Positions 7,379 through 15,811 of a DNA stretch of 32,299 bases are shown here, in pieces. Source of the DNA: Thauera butanivorans NBRC 103042 (GTDB lineage: Bacteria > Pseudomonadota > Gammaproteobacteria > Burkholderiales > Rhodocyclaceae); assembly GCF_001591165.1 (NCBI RefSeq), contig NZ_BCUG01000060.1, positions 1-32,299 on the forward strand, read 5' to 3'. Position 1 is the first letter of the stretch, and every line of letters begins with the position of its first letter. The notes beneath the pieces are model-generated. The model saw nothing but the letters and a program-made list of their open reading frames with translations, was not told the DNA's origin and ran no database searches. Made by a program: the position numbers and the translations under genes.

Positions 7379-7480
7379 GCGCTCCATGCCGTTCCGGCGG
7401 GCCGCTTGGCGCCGGGACCCAACGGAGACCAGCCGCTGCCCCCGCGGGGGCCGGGCAGACAAGAAAAGGAAACGGCGGAC

Positions 7481-10400
7481 ATGTCATCGGGCACGAAGAC
7501 GCTCAACGCATTCACGCAGGAAGAAGGCGACATCCATCTCGGCGGCATCGACGCCATCGTCCGCCTGACGCTCGACCAGGTGCGCACCGATGCGCGCCGC
7601 GGGCTGAAGACCGGCATGTTCGTGTCCGGCTACCGCGGTTCGCCGGTGGGCATGCTCGATGCGGCACTGATCCGCCAGCAGAAGCTGCTGCTCGAACATC
7701 ACATCCATTTCGTCGACGGCATCAACGAGGACCTGGCCGCCACCGCGGTGTGGGGCACGCAGATGCTGCATACCGTCGGCAAGCAGAAGTTCGACGGCGT
7801 CACCGGCATGTGGTACGGCAAGGCGCCGGGCGTGGACCGCTCGGGTGATGCGCTCAAGCACGCCAACTACACCGGCATCGGCAGGAATGGCGGCGTGCTG
7901 GCGATTGCCGGCGACGATCCGAGCTGCAAGAGCTCGTCGCTGTGCTCGCAGTCCGAGCCGATGCTCTATCACGTCGGCATCCCGTCGCTGTACCCGGGCA
8001 ACGTGCAGGAGATTCTCGATTACGGCCTGCATGGCTACCAGATGTCGCGCCTGGCCGGCCTGTGGGTGGGGATGAAGATCGTCACCAATGTCGCCGACAG
8101 CACCGGAACCGCCTGTATCTCGCCCGAGCGGCTGCAGTTCGTCACGCCCGATCTCGAATTCGACGGCAAGCTGTTCACGCCCAGCATGAACCTGGGCATG
8201 AACGTGCGCGCCGAGGCGCTGGAAATGGAGCAGTCGCTGTACACCCGCCGTCTCGAGGTCGCCAGGCGCTATGCCCGCGCCAACCGGCTGAACGACATCG
8301 TCTTCCCCAACCCCGAGGCCTGGATCGGCATCATCACCGCGGGCAAGACCTACGGCGACCTCAACCAGGCTTTTCTGGAGATGGGGCTGGACGATGCGGC
8401 GCTGCGCCGCCACGGCATCCGCGTGCTGAAGATGGGCATGCTGTTCCCGATGGAGCCGAGCATCGTGCGCGAGTTCGCGCAGGGGCTGGAAGAGATCTTC
8501 GTCATCGAGGAAAAGCGTCCCTTCCTCGAGATGTTCGCCAAGCAGGTGCTGTACGGCACGGCCAACGCGCCGCGCATCGTCGGCAAGTTCGACGAGGAAG
8601 ACAAGGAGCTGCTGCCGCACTACGGCGAGTTCGAGTCCGACACCCTGGTGCGTGCGCTGTTGAAGCGCCTGTCGCGCAAGACGCGCATCGAGTCGGCGGA
8701 GAACTGGCTCGCGCGCCTCGACGAAATCCACTCGCGCAGCAAGCTGCCCACCGCGGTGCGCACCGCCTGGTACTGCTCGGGCTGTCCGCACAACAGCTCG
8801 ACGAAGGCGGTCGACGGCAGCATCGTGTCGGCCGGCATCGGCTGCCACACGATGGCGATGTGGATGGGGCGCAACGTGGTCATGGGCACCCACATGGGCG
8901 CAGAGGGCACGCAGTGGATCGGCATGGCGCCTTTCACCGAGGCCCGGCACATCTTCCAGAACATGGGCGACGGCACCTATGCGCACTCGGGCAGCCTGGC
9001 GATCCGCTATGCGGCCTCGACCGGGGTCAACATCACTTTCAAGCTGCTGCGCAACGCCCACACTTCGATGACCGGCGGCCAGGCCATCCAGGGCGAGGTG
9101 CCGTTGGCCAGCATGGTGTCCGACCTGCTGGCCAACGGGGTCAGGAAGATCATCGTCACCACCGACGATCCGTCGCGCTTCAATGCGGTGAGCCTGCCCG
9201 GCGGCACCGAGGTCTGGCACCGCGACCGCCTCGACGAGGCGCAGCGCGTGCTGGCAGCGACGCCGGGCACCACCGTGCTGCTGCACGACCAGGAGTGCGC
9301 GGCGGAGCTGCGCCGGGCGCGCAGCCGGGGCAGGGCCGAGGAGCCGGCCGAAGTCGTCGTCATCAACGAGCGTGTGTGCGAAGGCTGCGGCGACTGCGGC
9401 GAGGTCTCGAACTGCATGAGCGTCGAGCCGGTGCACACCGAGTTCGGCCGCAAGACCCGCATCCATCAGTCCTCGTGCAACAAGGACTACAGCTGTGTGA
9501 AAGGCTTCTGTCCGTCTTTCCTGACCATCACGCCGAATCCCGTACCGGCTGCCGAGGATGCGCCGAAGCGCCGGAAAGGGCGCATCCCGGTGTTCGAGCG
9601 CGAACTGCCGGTGCCGCCGAAGAAAGTGGATGACACGATCGGCGTCGGCATCCACGTCATGGGCATCGGCGGCACGGGTTCGGTCACGGTGGTGGCGACG
9701 CTGGCCAAGGCCGCGCGGCTCGAGGGCAAGCACGTGATCGGCCTCGACCAGACCGGCCTGGCGCAGAAGGGCGGCGCGGTGATCTCCGACATCAAGATCA
9801 CCCATGCGCCGTTCAAGGGCTCGAACAAGATCTCGGATGGCCGCGCCGACCTTTACCTGGGTTTCGACATCCTCAATGCCACCGACCCCAAGAACCTGGA
9901 CAAGTGCAGCCCCGGCCGCACGATCGCGGTGGTATCGACCACGGAGACGCCGACCGGACAGATGGTGACCAACCGCAAGACGCTGTTTCCGGCCGTCGGC
10001 GGCCTGAGCGCGGGCATCGAGCGCGTCACGCGCAAGGCGGACAACGTTTTCCTCGACGGCCAGGCGCTGGCCGAGGGGCTGTTCGGCGACGCCATGGCGA
10101 CCAACAATTTCATGGTCGGCGTCGCTTTCCAGGCGGGCGCCATCCCGCTGCAGGCCGGATCGATCGAAGAGGCCATCCGCCAGTCGGGCGTGGCGGTCGA
10201 CATGAGCCTGGCCGCCTTCCGCTGGGGCCGCCTGGCGGTGGTCGATCGCGCCTTCGTCGAAGCCGAAGCGGCGCGGCTGAGCGGCGGCGCTTCGGTGATC
10301 GCACTGCACAGGAAGCCGCAGCTGTCGCCGGCGGCGCGTGCCATCGTCGATTCGATCGGCGCCGAAGGCGAGGTGAAGCGTCTGGCCGAAGTCCGCGTGC

Positions 10401-11023
10401 CCGAGCTTATCGCGTTCCAGGACGAAGCCTATGCCAGGCGCTATGCCGAAGTCCTCCAACGCGTCGTCGTCGCCGAGCAGCGCGCCGCCTCCAGCAGCGC
10501 GCTGTCCGAGGCCGCCGCCCGCCATCTGTACAAGCTGATGGCCTACAAGGACGAATACGAAGTCGCCCGCCTGCATACCGACCCGGCCTTCCTGGCCGAG
10601 CTGGATGCGCAGTTCCCGCACGGCTACTCGGTGAAATACAACCTGGCGCCGCCGCTGCTCGCGAAGACCGACCCCGCCACCGGCCATCTGCGGAAGAAGC
10701 AGTATGGCGGGTGGATGTTCAGGGCTTTCAAGCGCCTGGCAGGCCTGAAGCGCTTGCGCGGCTCCGCGCTGGATGTGTTCGGCAAGACTGCCGAGCGCCG
10801 CATGGAGCGCCAGTTGATCGAGGACTACATCGCGCTGCTGGAGCAGATCCTCGCCCGGCTTGCCCCAGCCAACCACGCCGCTGCGGTGGCTCTGGCCAGC
10901 GTGCCGGACGAAATCCGTGGCTATGGCCACGTCAAGGAAAAGAGCGTCGCGCTCGCCCGCGAGCTGCAGGCCGAGCGGATGAAGGCTTTCCTCGAACCGC
11001 AGCAGGAACGGCAGGTGGCCTGA
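7481..11023 (+). CDS. Fused 2-oxoacid (indolepyruvate-type) ferredoxin oxidoreductase
   Basis: 1180 residues, a single-chain fusion of IorA- and IorB-like halves as known in many proteobacteria. Such enzymes oxidatively decarboxylate a 2-oxoacid to an acyl-CoA and reduce a ferredoxin. Residues ~20-400 are the pyrimidine-binding part. WYCSGCPHN (430-438) and the GDG of the thiamine-diphosphate site (496-498) follow. A Cys-rich iron-sulphur region carries Cys633, 636, 639, 645, 666, 672 and 677. The gamma-like domain starts with GIGGTG at 728, and a C-terminal family-specific region continues from ~890. The ATG at 7481 is used; upstream in-frame codons are low-complexity leader. First gene of the BenR-controlled operon, 1 nt before the ferredoxin gene. 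The substrate is not evident from sequence. Confidence 0.88.
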   Translation: MSSGTKTLNAFTQEEGDIHLGGIDAIVRLTLDQVRTDARRGLKTGMFVSGYRGSPVGMLDAALIRQQKLLLEHHIHFVDGINEDLAATAVWGTQMLHTVGKQKFDGVTGMWYGKAPGVDRSGDALKHANYTGIGRNGGVLAIAGDDPSCKSSSLCSQSEPMLYHVGIPSLYPGNVQEILDYGLHGYQMSRLAGLWVGMKIVTNVADSTGTACISPERLQFVTPDLEFDGKLFTPSMNLGMNVRAEALEMEQSLYTRRLEVARRYARANRLNDIVFPNPEAWIGIITAGKTYGDLNQAFLEMGLDDAALRRHGIRVLKMGMLFPMEPSIVREFAQGLEEIFVIEEKRPFLEMFAKQVLYGTANAPRIVGKFDEEDKELLPHYGEFESDTLVRALLKRLSRKTRIESAENWLARLDEIHSRSKLPTAVRTAWYCSGCPHNSSTKAVDGSIVSAGIGCHTMAMWMGRNVVMGTHMGAEGTQWIGMAPFTEARHIFQNMGDGTYAHSGSLAIRYAASTGVNITFKLLRNAHTSMTGGQAIQGEVPLASMVSDLLANGVRKIIVTTDDPSRFNAVSLPGGTEVWHRDRLDEAQRVLAATPGTTVLLHDQECAAELRRARSRGRAEEPAEVVVINERVCEGCGDCGEVSNCMSVEPVHTEFGRKTRIHQSSCNKDYSCVKGFCPSFLTITPNPVPAAEDAPKRRKGRIPVFERELPVPPKKVDDTIGVGIHVMGIGGTGSVTVVATLAKAARLEGKHVIGLDQTGLAQKGGAVISDIKITHAPFKGSNKISDGRADLYLGFDILNATDPKNLDKCSPGRTIAVVSTTETPTGQMVTNRKTLFPAVGGLSAGIERVTRKADNVFLDGQALAEGLFGDAMATNNFMVGVAFQAGAIPLQAGSIEEAIRQSGVAVDMSLAAFRWGRLAVVDRAFVEAEAARLSGGASVIALHRKPQLSPAARAIVDSIGAEGEVKRLAEVRVPELIAFQDEAYARRYAEVLQRVVVAEQRAASSSALSEAAARHLYKLMAYKDEYEVARLHTDPAFLAELDAQFPHGYSVKYNLAPPLLAKTDPATGHLRKKQYGGWMFRAFKRLAGLKRLRGSALDVFGKTAERRMERQLIEDYIALLEQILARLAPANHAAAVALASVPDEIRGYGHVKEKSVALARELQAERMKAFLEPQQERQVA

Positions 11024-11024
11024 G

Positions 11025-11429
11025 ATGAAACGGCCTCCGCGCTCAACGGCTTCGCCGTCTCCCGAGGGGGAACAGGCCGCCCTTGGGGCGTCCCGGCGGG
11101 AGGCCGAGGCGACAGCCACAGCAAGAACCTACTTCGCAGTGACGGTCGCCGATACCGGCGAATCGTTCCGCTGCGGCGAGCATGAAACCCTGCTGGCCGG
11201 CATGGAGCGGCTCGGCAAGTGCGGCATCCCGGTGGGTTGCCGCGGCGGCGGCTGCGGGGTGTGCAAGGTACGGATCGAGTCCGGCGCCTTCAGCGCGCGG
11301 GCGATGAGCAGGGAGCACGTCAGCGCGGAGGAGGAGGGCGCCGGCATCGTGCTGGCCTGCCGGGTGAAACCGCTGTCGGACATCCGCCTGGCGGTGCTGG
11401 GACAGATGAAGAAGAAGGTCTGCGCCTGA
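11025..11429 (+). CDS. dmpQ: XylT/DmpQ-type [2Fe-2S] ferredoxin
   Basis: Chloroplast-type ferredoxin of the XylT/NahT/DmpQ group, which re-reduces the inactivated active-site iron of catechol 2,3-dioxygenase. The segment CGIPVGCRGGGCGVCKVRI holds the clustered cysteines and VLACRVKPLSDI the last ligand. 134 residues if it starts at the ATG at 11025, one base after the oxidoreductase stop. The first ~35 residues are low-complexity and encoded by a GC-rich repeat-like stretch, and resemblance to XylT begins only near TYFAVTV; a GTG at 11139 would give a ~96-residue protein nearer the family size but lacks a clear ribosome binding site. Lies directly upstream of catechol 2,3-dioxygenase, as xylT does with xylE. 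Confidence 0.85.
   Translation: MKRPPRSTASPSPEGEQAALGASRREAEATATARTYFAVTVADTGESFRCGEHETLLAGMERLGKCGIPVGCRGGGCGVCKVRIESGAFSARAMSREHVSAEEEGAGIVLACRVKPLSDIRLAVLGQMKKKVCA
11028..11106. repeat. Dispersed GC-rich repeat-like element, copy within ferredoxin 5' end
   Basis: Contains a small hairpin (ACGGC at 11046-11050 with GCCGT at 11054-11058) followed by CTCCCGAGGGGG, GGCCGCCC and CCCGGCGGG. The same order of blocks, slightly diverged, occurs in the non-coding hyi/gcl gap at 25914-25960. Such palindromic units are common between genes in betaproteobacteria; here it lies inside the annotated ferredoxin frame. Confidence 0.5.
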
Positions 11430-11558
11430 GGTCCGGGCGCGGGTGAAACAAGCTTCAGCAACAGGGGCGGACATCGTCACGCCAACGACGCAACCCGGGG
11501 ACAGCGTGCCGCCCACAAGGCGCGAGTCCCCGCCAACGACCCGAAGAGGAGATGAAAG

Positions 11559-12488
11559 ATGGCAACCACCGGAGTGATGCGCCCCGGCCACATCCAGCTG
11601 CGCGTGCTGGATATCGACGAAAGCGTCGAGTTCTACAAGAACATGCTCGGTCTGGTCGAGACCGGCCGCGATGCCCAGGGCCGGGTCTATTTCAAGGCCT
11701 GGGACGAGCGTGACCACAACAGCGTGATCCTGCGCCAGGCCGACCGTGCCGGCATGGACCTGATGGGCTTCAAGGTCAAGGACAGGGCCACGCTCGAGCA
11801 GCTCGACAAGGACCTGCAGGCCTACGGCGTCGCCACCGAGCGCATCCCTGCGGGCGAACTGCTGGAAACCGGCGAGCGCGTGCGTTTCACCACTCCCACC
11901 GGCCACGTCATGGAGCTGTACGCCGACAAGACCGACGTCGGCAATGGCCAGCCCTACACAAACCCCAACCCCTGGATTCCTGCAGCCGAGCACGGCATCG
12001 CCCCGCATCGCTTCGACCACTGCCTGCTGTACGGTCCGAACATCGAAGAGAACCTGAAGCTCTTTATCGAAGTGCTGGGCTTCCACCTGGTCGAGCGTGT
12101 GCTGATGGAAGACGGCAAGGCGCTGCTGGGAACCTTCATTTCCTGCTCGCACAAGGCCCACGACCTGGCTTTCATCTGCCACCCCGAGCCGGGCAAGCTG
12201 CACCACCTGTCCTTCCTGCTGGGGAGCTGGGAGCAGGTGCTGCGCGCAGCCGACATCATGTCGATGAACAAGGTGTCGGTCGACATCGGCCCGACCCGCC
12301 ACGGCATCACCCGCGGCACCACGATCTACGCCTTCGACCCGTCGGGCAACCGCTTCGAGACCTTCTGCGGCGGCTATGAAACCTACCCCGACCATCAACC
12401 GCTGACCTGGACCTTCGACGAGGTCGGCACCGGCATTTTCTACCACGACCGCAAGCTCAACGACCGCTTCCTGAGCGTGCTGACCTGA
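11559..12488 (+). CDS. dmpB: Catechol 2,3-dioxygenase
   Basis: 309 residues of the extradiol XylE/DmpB group, which cleaves catechol next to the hydroxyls to 2-hydroxymuconic semialdehyde with Fe(II) and O2. Two vicinal-oxygen-chelate domains are present. Iron ligands are His154 (RFDHCLLYG), His215/216 (KLHHLSF) and Glu267 (RFETFCGG); Tyr257 and His198/201 correspond to second-shell residues. The C-terminus FYHDRKLNDRFLSVLT is typical. The ATG at 11559 follows GAAGAGGAGATGAAAG. A 129-nt gap without evident structure separates it from the ferredoxin. Its product is the substrate of the next gene. Confidence 0.95.
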   Translation: MATTGVMRPGHIQLRVLDIDESVEFYKNMLGLVETGRDAQGRVYFKAWDERDHNSVILRQADRAGMDLMGFKVKDRATLEQLDKDLQAYGVATERIPAGELLETGERVRFTTPTGHVMELYADKTDVGNGQPYTNPNPWIPAAEHGIAPHRFDHCLLYGPNIEENLKLFIEVLGFHLVERVLMEDGKALLGTFISCSHKAHDLAFICHPEPGKLHHLSFLLGSWEQVLRAADIMSMNKVSVDIGPTRHGITRGTTIYAFDPSGNRFETFCGGYETYPDHQPLTWTFDEVGTGIFYHDRKLNDRFLSVLT

Positions 12489-12629
12489 TCCGGGCTGCGA
12501 CCCGGCGGCAGATGGCGCGCCTGGCGAAGCACCGACCCCCGATCCCCAGCGGCCGCCGCACGCCGGAATGCATCCGCGTGCGACAGCCGCACAACCGAGA
12601 GCCGCTGCGTTGGGCGGCGGAGAACGAAC

Positions 12630-14090
12630 ATGCTTGCAGACAAGATCCTCAACTTCATCGGCGGCGAGTACGTCGCCACCGACAAATGGTTCGACAACCG
12701 GACGCCGATCTCCAATGCCGTCATCGGCCAGGTCGCCGAAGCCGGCAAGGCCGAGGTCGATGCCGCGGTGGCCGCCGCGCGCGCCGCGCTGAAAGGCCCC
12801 TGGGGAACGATGCCGCTGGCGCGCCGCGTCGAGCTGCTCGAAGCCCTGGTCGCCGAAATCAATGCCCGCTTCGACGAGTTCCTCGAGGCCGAATGCGCCG
12901 ACACCGGCAAGCCGCGGAGCCTCGCATCGCATATCGACATTCCGCGCGGCGCGGCGAACTTCAGGGTCTTCGCCGACATGATCAAGAACGCCTCCACCGA
13001 ATTCTTCGAGATGGCCACGCCCGACGGCAGTTCGTGCATCAACTACGGCTATCGCCGTCCGGTCGGCGTGATCGGTGTGATCTGCCCGTGGAACCTGCCG
13101 CTGCTGCTGATGACCTGGAAAGTCGGCCCGGCGCTGGCCTGCGGCAACACCGTAGTGGTCAAACCCTCGGAAGAGACGCCGCGCACCGCGGCGCTGCTGG
13201 GCGAAGTGATGAACAAGGTCGGCATCCCCAAGGGGGTGTACAACGTCGTCCACGGCTTCGGCCCGAACTCGGCGGGCGAATTCGTCACTTCGCACCCCGA
13301 CGTCGATGCCATCACCTTTACCGGCGAGACCCGCACCGGCGAGATCATCAACCGTGCCGCCGCCATCGGCTCGCGCCCGGTTTCGCTGGAAATGGGCGGC
13401 AAGAACGCGGCGATCGTGTTTGCCGACTGCGATTTCGATGCCGCGATCGAAGGCACGCTGCGCTCGGCCTTCGCCAACTGCGGCCAGGTCTGCCTGGGCA
13501 CCGAACGGGTGTATGTCGAGCGCCCGATCTTCGACAGCTTCGTCGCCGCGATGAAGGCGGGTGCCGAGGCGATGAAGATCGGTGTGCCGGACGATGCGGC
13601 GACCGACATGGGGCCGCTGATCAGCAAGGAGCACCAGGAAAAGGTGCTGTCCTACTGCCGCCTGGCGGTGGAAGAGGGCGCCACGGTGGTGACCGGCGGC
13701 GGCGTGCCCGAGATGGCCGGCGAGCTGAAGGACGGCTGCTGGGTGCAGCCGACGATCTGGACCGGCCTGCCCGAGACCGCGCGCGTGATCAAGGAAGAGA
13801 TCTTCGGGCCCTGCTGCCACATCGCGCCGTTCGACACCGAAGCGGAAGTGCTGGAGAAGGCCAACGACAACAAGTACGGCCTGGCCACCGCGATCTGGAC
13901 CCGCGACGTAGCGCGTGCCAACCGCGTCGCGCAGAAGATGGAAGTCGGCATCTCCTGGGTTAACAGCTGGTTCCTGCGCGATCTGCGCACCCCGTTCGGC
14001 GGTTCCAAGCAGTCGGGCATCGGCCGTGAGGGCGGGCTGCACTCGCTCGAGTTCTACACCGATCTCAAGAACGTCTGCATCAAGCTGTGA
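12630..14090 (+). CDS. dmpC: 2-hydroxymuconic semialdehyde dehydrogenase
   Basis: 486-residue NAD+-dependent aldehyde dehydrogenase of the DmpC/XylG type; oxidises 2-hydroxymuconic semialdehyde to 2-hydroxymuconate, opening the oxalocrotonate branch. The oxyanion Asn155 is in CPWNLP, Lys178 in VVKPSEETP, the general base Glu254 in LEMGGKN and the nucleophile Cys288 in NCGQVCLGTERVYV. The C-terminal PFGGSKQSGIGREGG is intact. The ATG at 12630 is preceded by GGAGAACGAAC. It follows the dioxygenase after 141 nt with no visible feature and is followed after 11 nt by the hydratase. No semialdehyde hydrolase (DmpD) gene lies in the window, consistent with use of the dehydrogenase branch for benzoate. 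Confidence 0.95.
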   Translation: MLADKILNFIGGEYVATDKWFDNRTPISNAVIGQVAEAGKAEVDAAVAAARAALKGPWGTMPLARRVELLEALVAEINARFDEFLEAECADTGKPRSLASHIDIPRGAANFRVFADMIKNASTEFFEMATPDGSSCINYGYRRPVGVIGVICPWNLPLLLMTWKVGPALACGNTVVVKPSEETPRTAALLGEVMNKVGIPKGVYNVVHGFGPNSAGEFVTSHPDVDAITFTGETRTGEIINRAAAIGSRPVSLEMGGKNAAIVFADCDFDAAIEGTLRSAFANCGQVCLGTERVYVERPIFDSFVAAMKAGAEAMKIGVPDDAATDMGPLISKEHQEKVLSYCRLAVEEGATVVTGGGVPEMAGELKDGCWVQPTIWTGLPETARVIKEEIFGPCCHIAPFDTEAEVLEKANDNKYGLATAIWTRDVARANRVAQKMEVGISWVNSWFLRDLRTPFGGSKQSGIGREGGLHSLEFYTDLKNVCIKL

Positions 14091-14101
14091 GGAAGGACAC
14101 C

Positions 14102-14884
14102 ATGGACCAGAACACCATCGAGTCGCTGGGCGATTCACTGTACGAGGCGCTCGTCTCGCGCACGCCGATCGCGCCGCCGAGCGCGGCGCATCCGGACATG
14201 ACGATCGAGGACGCCTACCACGTCCAGCAGCGCATGCTCGCGCGCCGGCTGGAAAAGGGCGCGCGCGTCGTCGGCAAGAAGATCGGCGTCACCAGCAAGG
14301 CGGTGATGAACATGCTGGGTGTGCATCAGCCGGACTTCGGCTACCTGCTCGACAGCATGGTTTACAACGAAGGCGAGTCCATCGCCATGGATTCGCTGAT
14401 CCAGCCCAAGGCCGAAGGCGAGATCGCCTTCGTGCTCAAGCACGACTTGCAGGGGCCTGGCGTCACCGCCGCCGACGTGCTGGCCGCCACCGAAGGCGTG
14501 ATGGCCTGCTTCGAGATCGTCGATTCCCGTATCCAGGACTGGAAGATCCGCATCCAGGACACCGTGGCCGACAACGCCTCGTGCGGCGTGTTCGTGCTCG
14601 GCGACCGGCTGGTCGATGCCGCCGGCATCGATCTCGCGCTGGCCGGCATGGTGCTGGAGAAGAACGGCGAGATCGTCGTTACCGGCGCCGGCGCCGCGAC
14701 CATGGCGCATCCGGTCAATGCCATGGTGTGGCTGGCCAATATGCTCGGCGGGCTGGGCATCGCGCTCAAGGCCGGGGACATCGTGCTGTCGGGCGCGATG
14801 GGCGCGATGGTTCCGGTCGCCAGGGGCGACAGCCTGCGCATGAGCATCGGCGGCATCGGCGGCTGCTCGGTGCGTTTCGTCTGA
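14102..14884 (+). CDS. dmpE: 2-oxopent-4-enoate hydratase
   Basis: 260 residues of the hydratase/decarboxylase family. It adds water to 2-hydroxypenta-2,4-dienoate to give 4-hydroxy-2-oxovalerate and works in complex with the decarboxylase. Family features are the Lys in GKKIGVTSKA, the acidic pair in PKAEGEIAFVL, and Glu in ACFEIVDSRI. The ATG at 14102 is selected because AGGAAGG sits seven bases upstream; a GTG at 14087 overlapping the previous stop is less likely. Followed 28 nt later by the second decarboxylase. The downstream aldolase and acetaldehyde dehydrogenase are not in this operon. Confidence 0.9.
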   Translation: MDQNTIESLGDSLYEALVSRTPIAPPSAAHPDMTIEDAYHVQQRMLARRLEKGARVVGKKIGVTSKAVMNMLGVHQPDFGYLLDSMVYNEGESIAMDSLIQPKAEGEIAFVLKHDLQGPGVTAADVLAATEGVMACFEIVDSRIQDWKIRIQDTVADNASCGVFVLGDRLVDAAGIDLALAGMVLEKNGEIVVTGAGAATMAHPVNAMVWLANMLGGLGIALKAGDIVLSGAMGAMVPVARGDSLRMSIGGIGGCSVRFV

Positions 14885-14912
14885 TCCGTACAAACCAAAC
14901 AGGAGTCCATCC

Positions 14913-15701
14913 ATGACGCTCAGTCAACAAACCATCGAGCAGCTTGCCGAATATCTCGAGAACGCCGAACTGCAGGCCCACGAGGTGGTGAAGATCACCG
15001 AGGCCCATCCCGACATGGACTGGGACGACGCCTACGCGATCCAGGCCGAGATCCTGCGCCGCAAGCTGGCGCGCGGCAAGCGCGTGGTCGGCCTCAAGGC
15101 CGGGCTGACCTCGCGCGGCAAGATGAAGCAGATGGGCGTCGAGACGCCGGTCTTCGGCTGGCTGGTCGATTATTTCAGCGTGCCCGACGGCGGCGAGATC
15201 GAGACCGCCAGGCTGATCCACCCCAAGGTCGAGCCGGAAATCGTGTTCGTCACCAAGCGCGCGCTGAAGGGGCCGGGCTGCCACATCGGCGCCGTGCTGG
15301 CGGCGACCGATTTCGTCATGCCGGGCATCGAGATCATCGACTCCCGCTACAAGGACTTCAAGTTCGACCTCAAGAGCGTGATCGCCGACAACTGCTCGTC
15401 GAGCCGCTTCGTGCTCGGCGGCCAGGCTGCACCGGTTGCCGGGCTGGATCTGCGCACCCTGGGCGTGGTGCTCGAGAAGAACGGCGAACCCGTCGCGATC
15501 GGCGCCGGCGCCGCGGTGCTGGGGCACCCGGCGGCGGCGATCGCGGCCCTGGCCAACCACCTGGGCGCGCGCGGCGAGGAAATTCCCGCCGGCACGATGA
15601 TCCTGTCCGGCGGCGTGACCGAGGCCGTGTCGGTCGCCGCGGGGGACAACGTCAGCCTGCGCATCCAGTCGCTCGGCAGCGTCAGCACCCGCTTCGTGTG
15701 A
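14913..15701 (+). CDS. dmpH: 4-oxalocrotonate decarboxylase, copy 2
   Basis: 262 residues, same length and register as copy 1 at 22-810 (about 76% identical by hand count, no gaps). Carries the same family residues: Lys62 in GLKAGLTS, Glu107 and Glu109 in KVEPEI, Glu140 in GIEIIDSRY. AGGAGTCCATCC precedes the ATG. Being next to the hydratase, with which this family forms a complex, it is probably the working partner in the benzoate-induced operon, while copy 1 may belong to a second meta gene set. The nucleotide sequences share several identical runs of about 30 bp. Confidence 0.9.
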   Translation: MTLSQQTIEQLAEYLENAELQAHEVVKITEAHPDMDWDDAYAIQAEILRRKLARGKRVVGLKAGLTSRGKMKQMGVETPVFGWLVDYFSVPDGGEIETARLIHPKVEPEIVFVTKRALKGPGCHIGAVLAATDFVMPGIEIIDSRYKDFKFDLKSVIADNCSSSRFVLGGQAAPVAGLDLRTLGVVLEKNGEPVAIGAGAAVLGHPAAAIAALANHLGARGEEIPAGTMILSGGVTEAVSVAAGDNVSLRIQSLGSVSTRFV

Positions 15702-15705
15702 GCTG

Positions 15706-15750
15706 CTGGCGGCGGGGGCGCTGCCGTGGCACCGCGCCCCCCGCCGCCAG
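15706..15750 (+). repeat. Hairpin between decarboxylase copy 2 and ABC binding protein
   Basis: A 15-bp GC-only-rich stem (CTGGCGGCGGGGGCG at 15706-15720 with the near-complement ending at 15750, one extra C) begins 5 nt after the decarboxylase stop. No T-run follows, so a partial terminator or mRNA-processing boundary between catabolic and transport genes is more likely than full termination. Confidence 0.65.
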
Positions 15751-15811
15751 GACCACCAACGCAACACGCTACGGCACCACGGATTCAAGCACATTCAAAG
15801 AAGGAGACATC

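Noticed and set aside
7395-7450. A possible third copy of the GC-rich repeat in the leader before the oxidoreductase gene
   Set aside because: Only short blocks (CCGGCGGG, CCCCCGCGGGGG) match and their order differs; not enough to call a copy.
7484-11119. 1211-codon open frame on the minus strand opposite the 2-oxoacid oxidoreductase
   Set aside because: It is a mirror of GC-rich codon use; the product is low-complexity (His/Arg/Gly/Ala-rich) with no family resemblance, while the plus strand has clear domains and cofactor motifs.
11430-11558. Regulatory element in the ferredoxin/catechol dioxygenase gap, and likewise at 12489-12629
   Set aside because: No hairpin, XylS-type box or promoter with acceptable spacing could be seen in either gap.
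11043-14138. 1031-codon open frame on the minus strand opposite ferredoxin, dioxygenase and dehydrogenase genes
   Set aside because: Spans three well-supported genes and their gaps, low-complexity product, no start signal; a compositional artefact.
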